Shown: piece by piece, positions 8,082 to 13,656 of the stretch
Position numbering within the stretch: position 1 is the first letter of the stretch
How the letters are laid out: each line of letters starts with the position of its first letter
NCBI GenBank assembly: GCA_023132105.1
Contig: JAGLYS010000309.1
Coordinates: 1 to 13,656, forward strand
Length of the DNA stretch: 13,656 bases
Reading direction: 5' to 3'
From: Caldifarciminota bacterium
Lineage (GTDB): Bacteria; Hydrothermota; 32-111; QNBC01
The notes under the pieces: generated by a model
What the model saw: the letters and a program-made list of their open reading frames with translations, nothing else
Database searches by the model: none
What the model was told of the DNA's origin: nothing
Program-made: the position numbers and the translations under genes

Positions 8082-8762
8082 CCCCCCTTTCTTTTTTTTC
8101 TTTTTTGATTTAGTATATCTTGAGTTATTATTCTGTTCACTATCTTCATTTTCTTCGGTCATATCTGCTTCATCTTCAGGGGTGTTTACTTCATTTTCAT
8201 CATCTTCAATATCGGTTTTTTCCCCACTAATTACAATCATTCCGGATACTATTAAATCATAAATGATTTTTCCTGTTTCGATTTCGGATTTATTGATCTT
8301 TCTGGCAATTTCTTTTAAACTTGAATCACCGTCGACCAAAGACAGAACTCTCCATTCCTCATCACTAATCGTCAATTCATTTTCGTCTGTTTTGGGGTTT
8401 TCATTCAATTTAAGAATTACATTGACTGACGGTATTGTTTCTTCGATTTTTTTCCATTCATCAAGCTGCCTTGCGGCATCCAGCATCAATTTCTGAATCG
8501 GAATATTTACTGTCTTCATAGTTGTCCTCTTATGAGGATCAAAATAGAATCTACCTGTTTCCCATCTTAATATATAATGAATTGCATCATCACCTTTATA
8601 TTCATTGGCAGAAACATCAACTACTATTCCATTTTCGAAATATATTATACCATTATGTTCATTTGATTTAATTTCTAAAGCACCGTCTTTCTTTCCAATA
8701 TTTATAAGTTCAAGTATATCCGTTATATCAAAATCTTCTAAATTCCCTTGAAGTGGTGACAA
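8067..8762 (-). CDS. DUF4388 (PATAN) domain protein with winged-helix-like segment and charged tail
   Basis: A 231-aa cytoplasmic protein of unknown function. Residues 1-110 match the DUF4388/PATAN pattern: GNLEDFDITDILELINIGKKDGALEI, YFENGIVVDV and GDDAIHYILRWETGRFYFDP. PATAN domains occur in response regulators and in motility or gliding proteins, probably as interaction modules. Residues about 131-178 (ISDEEWRVLSLVDGDSSLKEIA...GKIIYDLIVSGMI) read like a winged helix, as often follows DUF4388. Residues 183-212 are very acidic, and the tail (219-231) is a lysine run ending GGLFRF. The start is TTG at 8762, chosen for the AAGGAGG at 8768-8774 and the family N-terminus. No transmembrane segment or receiver domain is seen. 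It may be co-regulated with the barrel gene upstream, but a candidate promoter lies in between. Confidence 0.75.
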   Translation of the reverse strand: MSPLQGNLEDFDITDILELINIGKKDGALEIKSNEHNGIIYFENGIVVDVSANEYKGDDAIHYILRWETGRFYFDPHKRTTMKTVNIPIQKLMLDAARQLDEWKKIEETIPSVNVILKLNENPKTDENELTISDEEWRVLSLVDGDSSLKEIARKINKSEIETGKIIYDLIVSGMIVISGEKTDIEDDENEVNTPEDEADMTEENEDSEQNNNSRYTKSKKKKKKGGLFRF

Positions 8763-8767
8763 TGTTT

Positions 8768-8774
8768 CCTCCTT
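8768..8774 (-). promoter_or_regulatory. Shine-Dalgarno site fixing a TTG start
   Basis: On the minus strand AAGGAGG sits five bases before a TTG codon at 8762. No ATG or GTG gives a comparable match at the family N-terminus, so this site decides the unusual TTG start of the DUF4388 gene. Confidence 0.7.
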
Positions 8775-8796
8775 ACTAAAGTAATATCATATTGAT

Positions 8797-8824
8797 ACTA
8801 TAACCAATTTAAAATATTTTGCAA
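8797..8824 (-). promoter_or_regulatory. Candidate sigma70-type promoter for the DUF4388 gene
   Basis: On the minus strand TTGCAA (8824-8819, four of six to the -35 consensus) is followed after 16 bases by TATAGT (8802-8797, five of six to the -10 consensus). Transcription would start near 8790 and give a leader of about 28 bases ahead of the TTG start. The surrounding DNA is AT-rich, so chance matches are possible. Confidence 0.4.
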
Positions 8825-8833
8825 GTTAAATTT

Positions 8834-9817
8834 TCAGTATACAATACCTATACTAAATCTATTGCTTCCTCTGGTGTTTTTTTCCAATGTATAACTATAG
8901 TCAAATCTTATCTTTTTTACGATAAGCCCGGCTCCAAAACTTGCAATTGTGTTTTCACCCCCCAGAACATAGGATGATCTCAAATTAAGAATACCATCAT
9001 ATAAATAATCAACAGCTATTTTGCAATTTACTTTCTTCGGTATATCAATGAAAGTATTCTTAAAACTTTCCATAAAGGATAAACTATCCGAATCGGTTGA
9101 AATGTAATATTTGGAATATCCTCCAATAGATACCCCTATATTACTTCTAAACCGTTTAATGTCAAACCGCCTTCCGATAGCAAATTTAATCCTGGAAGGC
9201 TGTGATATTTTATCGGATTCTCCGAAATTCATTGTCGGACCAAAATTGTCCAATTCAAAAGATATTATAACACCTTTTAATATATATGGGTAAAAAAGAA
9301 CACCTCCGCTAAATGAAGAAGTGATTCCTGAATATATATAAGCATATTGACTGATAATCTTTGCCGTAACACCTACTTGGAGTTCCTTATATATTTTATA
9401 TCCTCCGGATAGTGATATTATGAAGTCAGAAAAATTTGCTGTTGCAATAGGTTGATCTTCCGGTATTTCTCCTCTTAATTCTATCTCACCTCCATCAAAG
9501 TATGAAATTCCAAGCATCAAACCAAAATTCTTTGCCATATTTTTTGATATTATAATATCATCCATTCTCATATCAAAACCAACTTCATAATGATTGAATT
9601 TCATTCCAAGATTTTCAATATTTGAAAGTATTGCCGGATTATCATTAAGAGATGATACAAAACTAAAAATTGTGCCATACCCTCCATCATATGTAGATGA
9701 TATGGGTGAAGTATTGATTTCCAATACTGATAATCCTCTATTTACATCTTTAAAATCTTCAGGTTGCAAGAATAGTGGCAAAAGAAGAATGACCACTATA
9801 ATATACTTGTGTTTCAT
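8834..9817 (-). CDS. PorV/FadL-like outer membrane beta-barrel protein
   Basis: A 327-aa predicted outer membrane protein. It starts with a signal peptide (MKHKYIIVVILLLPLFLQ, about residues 1-19). SSLNDNPAIL (55-64) resembles the N-terminal NPA motif of PorV/PorQ, UPF0164 and FadL-type proteins. The rest alternates hydrophobic and polar residues in strands separated by glycine-rich turns (GLMLGISYFDGGEIEL, FIISLSGGYKIY, NIGVSIGGYSKYY), and it ends in the aromatic strand RFSIGIVY, as expected for BAM-dependent barrels. The family includes fatty-acid or hydrophobic-solute channels and type IX secretion partners; nothing here decides between them. The ATG has a strong GGAGG ribosome site. Its upstream gap carries DnaA boxes shared with the end of gyrA. 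No other type IX secretion gene is visible, so a PorV role is not claimed. Confidence 0.65.
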   Translation of the reverse strand: MKHKYIIVVILLLPLFLQPEDFKDVNRGLSVLEINTSPISSTYDGGYGTIFSFVSSLNDNPAILSNIENLGMKFNHYEVGFDMRMDDIIISKNMAKNFGLMLGISYFDGGEIELRGEIPEDQPIATANFSDFIISLSGGYKIYKELQVGVTAKIISQYAYIYSGITSSFSGGVLFYPYILKGVIISFELDNFGPTMNFGESDKISQPSRIKFAIGRRFDIKRFRSNIGVSIGGYSKYYISTDSDSLSFMESFKNTFIDIPKKVNCKIAVDYLYDGILNLRSSYVLGGENTIASFGAGLIVKKIRFDYSYTLEKNTRGSNRFSIGIVY

Positions 9818-9820
9818 AAA

Positions 9821-9826
9821 ACCTCC
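9821..9826 (-). promoter_or_regulatory. Shine-Dalgarno site for the barrel protein gene
   Basis: TGGAGG on the minus strand lies a few bases before the ATG at 9817 and supports that start. Confidence 0.65.
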
Positions 9827-9834
9827 AAGGTATG

Positions 9835-9863
9835 ATAATATAATAATTTATGTGGATAACCAA
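9835..9863 (-). promoter_or_regulatory. Candidate promoter overlapping a DnaA box
   Basis: On the minus strand TTGGTT (9863-9858) and TATTAT (9840-9835) are spaced by 17 bases. The spacer is almost filled by the DnaA box at 9851-9859, so DnaA bound there would block polymerase. The predicted leader is only about 10 bases, just enough for the ribosome site, which lowers confidence. Confidence 0.3.
9851..9859 (-). promoter_or_regulatory. DnaA box (perfect)
   Basis: TTATCCACA on the minus strand, an exact match to the classical high-affinity DnaA box. It lies beside an AT-only tract. Confidence 0.7.
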
Positions 9864-9916
9864 ATCATACAATTTAATAATCTTTTTGTAAGTGCTGGTA
9901 TTTTGCAACATATAAG

Positions 9917-9925
9917 TTATCCACA
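9917..9925 (+). promoter_or_regulatory. DnaA box (perfect)
   Basis: TTATCCACA on the plus strand, 57 bases beyond the inverted box at 9851-9859. The two boxes face each other across the spacer. Confidence 0.7.
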
Positions 9926-9936
9926 TTTTGAAAGAG

Positions 9937-9945
9937 TTGTCCACA
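9937..9945 (+). promoter_or_regulatory. DnaA box (one mismatch)
   Basis: TTGTCCACA, one base off the consensus, 20 bases (about two helical turns) from the preceding box and in the same orientation. It ends one base from the gyrA stop codon. Confidence 0.55.
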
Positions 9946-9946
9946 T

Positions 9947-12385
9947 TTACACATCAGGTGTGATTTTCTCGACATCAACAATCGTATCATCCTCTTTTAA
10001 TCTGATTATTCGTACACCTTTTGTATTTCTTCCTATAACTTTTATCTCACTTGATTTCATTCTCACTACATTCCCGGTTTTAGTTATAAAAATAAGTTCG
10101 TCACTATCATGTGTTTCCTTTATAGCAATAACATTCCCCCTACTCTCATCTGTTTTTATTGCAATAACACCTTTTCCTCCTCTATGAGTTTTTCTATATT
10201 GGTCTACTCCCGTTTGTTTTCCAAATCCTTTATCTGTTATGACAAGCAAATTATCATTCCTGTGAGTAACAACCATCCCTACTATTTCATCATTCTTCTT
10301 TAATGAGATTCCACGAACTCCATGAGCAGATCTCCCCATTACCCTTACTTCATCCTCATTGAAATGTATTGCCATCCCATTTTTGGTTACAATTATAACA
10401 CTATCACTACCAGATGTTATTTTTATTTCATTAATAACTTCATTCTCGCCAAGTTTTGCAAATATTATCCCTGTAACCCTTGGATGAGAGAAATCCGATA
10501 ATCGCAACCTTTTGACAATACCTTTATTTGTAACTAAAATTAAATATTTATCATCATCAAATGATTTTACAGGAACAATTGCCTTAACTTTCTCCCCCGA
10601 ATTGCAATTTATAAGATTAACAATTGCTCTTCCTTTAGCTAATCGCCCCCCAACAGGAATTTTATAAATCTTAAGCCAATATGCTTTACCTTTATCCGTA
10701 AATATAAGAATATAGTTATGTGTTGAAGTAACGAATATTCCCTTTGCAAAATCTTCTTCTGCTGTCTGGATACCTATTATCCCCTTTCCTCCTCTTTTTT
10801 GATTTTTATATGTTGACAAAGACATTCTCTTGATATAACCTTTATTCGATATAAAAACAACAACCTTTTCATCAGCTATAAGATCCTCTATATCAAGATC
10901 TTCAGGTCTTTCATTCTTTATCTCGGTTAATCTGTCATCACCAAATTTCTCTTTGATTTCGATAAGTTCTTTCTTGATTTCCTGCAAAAGTAATGGTTCG
11001 GATTCAATAATGGATTTATAGAATGCTATATCTTTAATGAGTTTTTCATATTCCTCATCGAGTTTCGATCGTTCGAGTTTTGTAAGTCTCGACAATTTAA
11101 TTTCGAGTATTGCATTTGCTTGTTCAACAGAAAAGCTAAATCTATTTACTAATTTGCTTGCGGCATCATTTACATCATTACCCGATTTAATAATCTCTAT
11201 AATTTCATCGATATGATCGAGAGCTTTCTTTAATCCTTCGACGATATGAGCCCTTTTCTCTGCTTTATTCAATCTAAATTGTGATCGCCTGGTAATAATC
11301 TCTTTTCTATGCTCAATAAAAACATTTAATATCTCTTTCAAATTCAAGATTTTGGGAACACCATTTACAATTGCAAGCATAATAATTCCAAAATTCGTTC
11401 TAAGTTGTGTATACTTATAGATGTTATTCAAAACAATCTTTTTATCATATCCTTTCTTAATTTCCAAACAAACTCTTATCCCGTTTCTATCGGATTCATC
11501 TTTAAGATCGTGTATTCCCTCAATTCTCTTTTCTTTGGCATACTTTGCAATAGAGCAGATAAGATTAGCTTTATTTACCTGATAAGGAAGTTCGGTTATA
11601 ACAATTTTTTCCCTGCCGTTTTTTGTGGTTTCATAATTTGCTCTTCCCTGTATTTGAATGCTCCCCCTTCCTGTCATATAAGCATCTCGAATACCTATTG
11701 CCCCTGAAATAACACCCTGTGTGGGGAAATCAGGTCCCTTTATAAATTGCATTAATTCATCTATATTGGCATCTTTATGGTCTATAAGGTACTCCACCCC
11801 ATCAATAACCTCTGTAAGATTATGAGGTGGGATATTAGTTGCCATTCCGACCGCAATTCCGGTAGAGCCGTTGACCAACAGATTCGGAAACTTCGAGGGC
11901 AAGACAGTTGGCTCTTCGCGGGTCTCATCATAGTTCGGCACAAAATCGACGGTATCATGCTTAATATCTTCGAGCATTTCCATAGCCGGCGCTGCCATTC
12001 TTGCCTCGGTATATCGCATAGCCGCCGGCGGGTCAGAATCGATACTGCCGAAGTTACCCTGCGGGTCAATCAGCGGATAACGCATATTCCACTCCTGACC
12101 CATCCGCACTAACGTTCCATAGGTGGCCTGGTCACCGTGAGGGTGGTAGTTGCCGCCGGTATCGCCGACGATTTTAGCGCACTTTCGGTGCTTGCTTCGC
12201 GGCCCGAGGTTCAAATCGTTCATCGCAACTAATATTCGCCTTTGTGAAGGTTTCAGACCATCACGAACGTCCGGCAATGCACGCGAAACTATCACACTCA
12301 TCGCGTAGTTGAGGTATGAATTCTTCAGCTCATCGAGGATTTGCATATCCTCGAATTGTTCCTGTGGCTGCTTAACTTCCTTCAT
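9947..12385 (-). CDS. gyrA: DNA gyrase subunit A, apparently chimeric
   Basis: The 812-aa DNA-cleaving subunit of gyrase, which introduces negative supercoils together with GyrB. R124-Y125 (AMRYTE) holds the catalytic tyrosine. GSTGIAVGMATNIPPHN (173-189) and ITELPYQVNK (263-272) belong to the breakage-reunion domain. Residues about 360-480 form the coiled coil. The C-terminal beta-pinwheel carries the GyrA box Q529-KRGGKG and repeats such as THRGGKG (733-739), supporting gyrase rather than topoisomerase IV. The frame is open throughout, but composition and codon use change sharply near residues 176-192: upstream codons are GC-rich and PVC-like, downstream ones AT-rich like the genes to the left. 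In the quinolone region the E. coli S83 and D87 positions are Q86 and G90. The ATG at 12385 has only a weak GAGAA ribosome site. Function is certain; whether one genome encodes the whole protein is doubtful. Confidence 0.95.
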   Translation of the reverse strand: MKEVKQPQEQFEDMQILDELKNSYLNYAMSVIVSRALPDVRDGLKPSQRRILVAMNDLNLGPRSKHRKCAKIVGDTGGNYHPHGDQATYGTLVRMGQEWNMRYPLIDPQGNFGSIDSDPPAAMRYTEARMAAPAMEMLEDIKHDTVDFVPNYDETREEPTVLPSKFPNLLVNGSTGIAVGMATNIPPHNLTEVIDGVEYLIDHKDANIDELMQFIKGPDFPTQGVISGAIGIRDAYMTGRGSIQIQGRANYETTKNGREKIVITELPYQVNKANLICSIAKYAKEKRIEGIHDLKDESDRNGIRVCLEIKKGYDKKIVLNNIYKYTQLRTNFGIIMLAIVNGVPKILNLKEILNVFIEHRKEIITRRSQFRLNKAEKRAHIVEGLKKALDHIDEIIEIIKSGNDVNDAASKLVNRFSFSVEQANAILEIKLSRLTKLERSKLDEEYEKLIKDIAFYKSIIESEPLLLQEIKKELIEIKEKFGDDRLTEIKNERPEDLDIEDLIADEKVVVFISNKGYIKRMSLSTYKNQKRGGKGIIGIQTAEEDFAKGIFVTSTHNYILIFTDKGKAYWLKIYKIPVGGRLAKGRAIVNLINCNSGEKVKAIVPVKSFDDDKYLILVTNKGIVKRLRLSDFSHPRVTGIIFAKLGENEVINEIKITSGSDSVIIVTKNGMAIHFNEDEVRVMGRSAHGVRGISLKKNDEIVGMVVTHRNDNLLVITDKGFGKQTGVDQYRKTHRGGKGVIAIKTDESRGNVIAIKETHDSDELIFITKTGNVVRMKSSEIKVIGRNTKGVRIIRLKEDDTIVDVEKITPDV
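11815..11870. other. Composition breakpoint inside gyrA
   Basis: Hand counts give 14 of 60 G+C at 10501-10560, but 32 of 60 at 11881-11940 and 29 of 60 at 12241-12300. The change occurs where the protein is nearly invariant across bacteria (GIAVGMATNIPPHN), exactly where two unrelated gyrA genes could share a stretch of nucleotides. Everything to the left matches the AT-rich block, and everything to the right matches the GC-richer block around the M20 peptidase. Confidence 0.75.
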
Positions 12386-12560
12386 AAGTTCTCTGCTATC
12401 TTTAATGCTAAATCTTGTTCGCAGATAGATTACCTGCGACCAGCCAAAAAGTCAAGAAATACTAATGATTATTGTCCCAACGATTGTAGGAATTTTTTAG
12501 GTTTGGCACTAATATTCTGTAGCATCTAATTTGATGGCGCCGTAAGGTGTCCCCAAGGGA

Positions 12561-12661
12561 GTGGCACCCTCAAACCCTGGCCTCCAGTTCGTCGAAGGCT
12601 TGTTTGGGAGTGGTCTTGTAATTACAGGGTGGCACCCTCAAACTTGTTTGGGGGTGGTCTT
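12561..12661. repeat. Duplicated short repeat with hairpin potential
   Basis: GTGGCACCCTCAAAC occurs at 12561-12575 and again at 12629-12643. CTTGTTTGGGAGTGGTCTT at 12599-12617 is repeated with one change at 12643-12661. In the second copy the two parts abut, so ACCCTCAAAC can pair with GTTTGGGGGT to form a hairpin of about nine pairs. In the first copy the arms are separated by about 23 bases (GGCCTCCAGTTCGTCGAAGG). This looks like a small dispersed element (REP- or MITE-like) in two states, one intact and one with an insert. No transposase is nearby. Confidence 0.6.
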
Positions 12662-12669
12662 ACCGGTAA
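12660..12669. repeat. Ten-base palindrome TTACCGGTAA
   Basis: A perfect 10-base palindrome immediately after the second repeat unit, extendable as an imperfect GTCTTACCGGTAAAGAC. It could be the edge of the repeat element or a protein-binding site. Nothing shows which. Confidence 0.35.
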
Positions 12670-12726
12670 AGACTGCTTCTTCTGTAAATTTTTAGTTTTT
12701 TTTTGTAAAGACCAATACGACAATAA

Positions 12727-13656
12727 TCAGGCTAAGAACTTCAAAATAATGTTCTTGTAGTACTCAACCGCCTTTTCTACGTCGATGATTTCGATATATT
12801 CGTCCGGCTTATGGCAGAGCTGCGATTTGCCCGGCCCAAAAATCACCACCGGTGCACCCAACGAAGCAAAATAAGGGCCGTCCGTTGTAAAACCAACAGC
12901 CACGGTTTCATTGGTTCCAACAGCCGAGCAAAAATCCTTAACGAAATCACAGCCACAATCGGTCTCTAATGGCTGCACCTGGCGCACCACGCAGACCTCT
13001 GCATCAAATTGGCGATTCCTGGATTTCAGCTTTGCAAAGATTTTTTCCAAATCGGTAATTATATCCTGATGATTTTGCTCCGGCAAAGTGCGGATGTCTA
13101 TCCCGATGCTGCATTTATCCGGCACAACGTTAAGTGCTTTACCGCCGGTAATAGTATTAACACTCATAGAGCATTTGCCCAACAGCTTATGGGCTTCGGC
13201 GGGAATTTCGTAATTTTCCAGCTCATCCAGAACCGACCGCATTGAAGTTATCGCATTTACGCCCAATTGTGGTGTCGAGCCGTGAGCGGCTTTGCCTTTG
13301 GTTATAACTTCGAGCCACAGCATTCCGCGATGCGCCGTAACAATCGAAAAATCCGTAGGCTCAGGAATAACCACGCCGATAAATTCAGGCAGCCGGTCAG
13401 GGTCACTGATAAATCTTTTCGCACCGCAGCTATCGGTCTCTTCACCCGCAGAGGCTGCAAATACGATATCGCCCTGTAACTTTATGCCGGAATCAATAAC
13501 TTGCCTGATAGCGGTGATGGCCGCTGCGATGCCGCCTTTCATATCCACCGAGCCTCTGCCATGGATTTTGCCGTCGCTTTCAACCGCCTCAAAGGCAGGT
13601 TTTTCCCACTTCGCTTCGCCCGGCCCAACAACATCAAGATGACAGGCAAATAGCAG
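12727..13656 (-). CDS. M20 family metallopeptidase (ArgE/DapE type), N-terminus cut by window end
   Basis: Zinc-dependent deacylase/peptidase of the M20 family; 309 codons are visible and the frame stays open to the right edge. The visible N-terminal part reads LLFACHLDVVGPG, giving the first metal His, followed by DGKIHGRGSVDMKGG with the bridging Asp. AASAGEETD supplies the catalytic and metal Glu pair, a later AHRGMLWLEV...KAAHGSTP marks the dimerisation (lid) domain, and CHKPDEYI near the end gives the last metal His. All key residues in view are present. The pattern fits the ArgE/DapE/ACY1 subgroup (acetylornithine deacetylase or succinyl-diaminopimelate desuccinylase), but the substrate cannot be assigned and other N-acyl amino acid hydrolases are possible. 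Roughly 60-80 N-terminal residues should lie outside the window. The gene is in the GC-richer block. Confidence 0.88.
   Translation of the reverse strand: MLFACHLDVVGPGEAKWEKPAFEAVESDGKIHGRGSVDMKGGIAAAITAIRQVIDSGIKLQGDIVFAASAGEETDSCGAKRFISDPDRLPEFIGVVIPEPTDFSIVTAHRGMLWLEVITKGKAAHGSTPQLGVNAITSMRSVLDELENYEIPAEAHKLLGKCSMSVNTITGGKALNVVPDKCSIGIDIRTLPEQNHQDIITDLEKIFAKLKSRNRQFDAEVCVVRQVQPLETDCGCDFVKDFCSAVGTNETVAVGFTTDGPYFASLGAPVVIFGPGKSQLCHKPDEYIEIIDVEKAVEYYKNIILKFLA

Larger units (their letters stand above)
9818..9946. other. Candidate replication origin or DnaA-regulated region (DnaA-box cluster)
   Basis: This 129-base gap between the barrel gene and gyrA holds two perfect DnaA boxes (TTATCCACA at 9917-9925 on plus and at 9859-9851 on minus) and a one-mismatch box, TTGTCCACA at 9937-9945. 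The two perfect boxes are part of an 11-base inverted repeat (ATGTGGATAAC at 9850-9860, GTTATCCACAT at 9916-9926). An AT-only tract of NAT-like triplets (9835-9850) abuts the first box and could serve as an unwinding element. The gap is next to gyrA and near a holB-ricT-metG-tatD-rsmA cluster, which in B. subtilis is near the origin. Few boxes and short length are weaknesses; a DnaA-controlled promoter is the main alternative. Confidence 0.5.
12386..12726. other. Non-coding region between gyrA and the M20 peptidase gene
   Basis: A 341-base stretch with no credible gene. The part next to gyrA (12386-12530) would hold the gyrA promoter, but I see no convincing -35/-10 pair. From about 12535 it becomes GC-rich with a duplicated repeat, then a palindrome TTACCGGTAA (12660-12669), then a T-rich tract (about 12689-12704). 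GTAAAGAC occurs on both sides of that tract (near 12666 and 12705). The T-rich tract is not preceded by a stem in the right place for either flanking gene to be called a terminator. Confidence 0.5.

Noticed and set aside
9594..10187. 197-codon open frame on the plus strand
   Set aside because: It runs antisense across the barrel gene start, the DnaA-box gap and the gyrA end, shows no family motif, and is explained as a shadow of AT-rich DNA.
11777..12112. Open frames on both strands inside the gyrA N-terminal region
   Set aside because: They are out-of-frame shadows of gyrA in its GC-richer part; the GyrA motifs are all in the long frame.
12689..12704. T-rich tract as a rho-independent terminator
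   Set aside because: No GC-rich stem directly precedes the T run on the plus strand, and the M20 gene ends on the other strand where this tract would be an A run.
13548..13548. GTG codon that could be read as the start of the M20 peptidase
   Set aside because: The frame continues upstream to the window end and encodes HLDVVGPG and GRGS, which are core M20 motifs, so the gene is partial rather than starting here.
1..13656. CRISPR array, tRNA or rRNA genes, transposase, toxin-antitoxin or defence genes
   Set aside because: Looked for regularly spaced repeats, cloverleaf-like sequences and known protein motifs on both strands; none was seen.

Overview
The window is a compact, gene-dense bacterial segment that reads as two DNA compositions joined inside one gene. 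From about base 70 to about 11,830 the DNA is very AT-rich (hand counts of sample lines give about 25-30% GC, with AAA, AGA and ATA codons favoured). From about 11,850 to the right end it is near 50% GC and uses CGC, GCC and CTG freely. The switch falls inside a continuous gyrA reading frame, at the nearly universal motif GSTGIAVGMATNIPPHN. The N-terminal GyrA part (motif SKHRKCAKIVGDTGGNYHPHG) and the short repeats upstream of it remind me of Planctomycetes/PVC bacteria. The AT-rich part looks like a Gram-negative-type organism (EnvC-like factor, PorV/FadL-like outer membrane barrel, DUF4388 protein), perhaps from a candidate phylum. I cannot name the taxon. A metagenomic assembly chimera is the simplest reading; homologous recombination in gyrA is the biological alternative.

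Layout. Bases 1-70 hold a GC-richer repeat-like scrap. Bases 71-8081 (+) form a tight run of seven genes: tRNA nucleotidyltransferase/HD protein, EnvC-like coiled-coil LytM protein, DNA polymerase III delta-prime subunit, RicT/PSP1 protein, methionyl-tRNA synthetase, TatD nuclease and RsmA. All junctions after the second gene overlap or nearly abut, so this is probably one operon for tRNA maturation and charging, replication, envelope division and ribosome biogenesis. Three genes then lie on the minus strand: a DUF4388/PATAN protein that converges on and overlaps rsmA, an outer membrane barrel protein, and gyrA. The 129-base gap between the barrel gene and gyrA holds two perfect DnaA boxes and one near match, making it a candidate oriC or a DnaA-controlled promoter. 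In Bacillus subtilis holB-ricT-metS-tatD-ksgA also lies close to the origin and gyrA, which supports the origin reading.

Right of gyrA (12,386-12,726) is a 341-base non-coding stretch with a duplicated GTGGCACCCTCAAAC / CTTGTTTGGG(A/G)GTGGTCTT repeat. Last comes an M20 metallopeptidase (ArgE/DapE type, minus strand) whose N-terminus is cut off by the window end. I found no rRNA, tRNA, CRISPR array, transposase or phage gene. The observations most worth checking are the gyrA breakpoint and the DnaA-box cluster.
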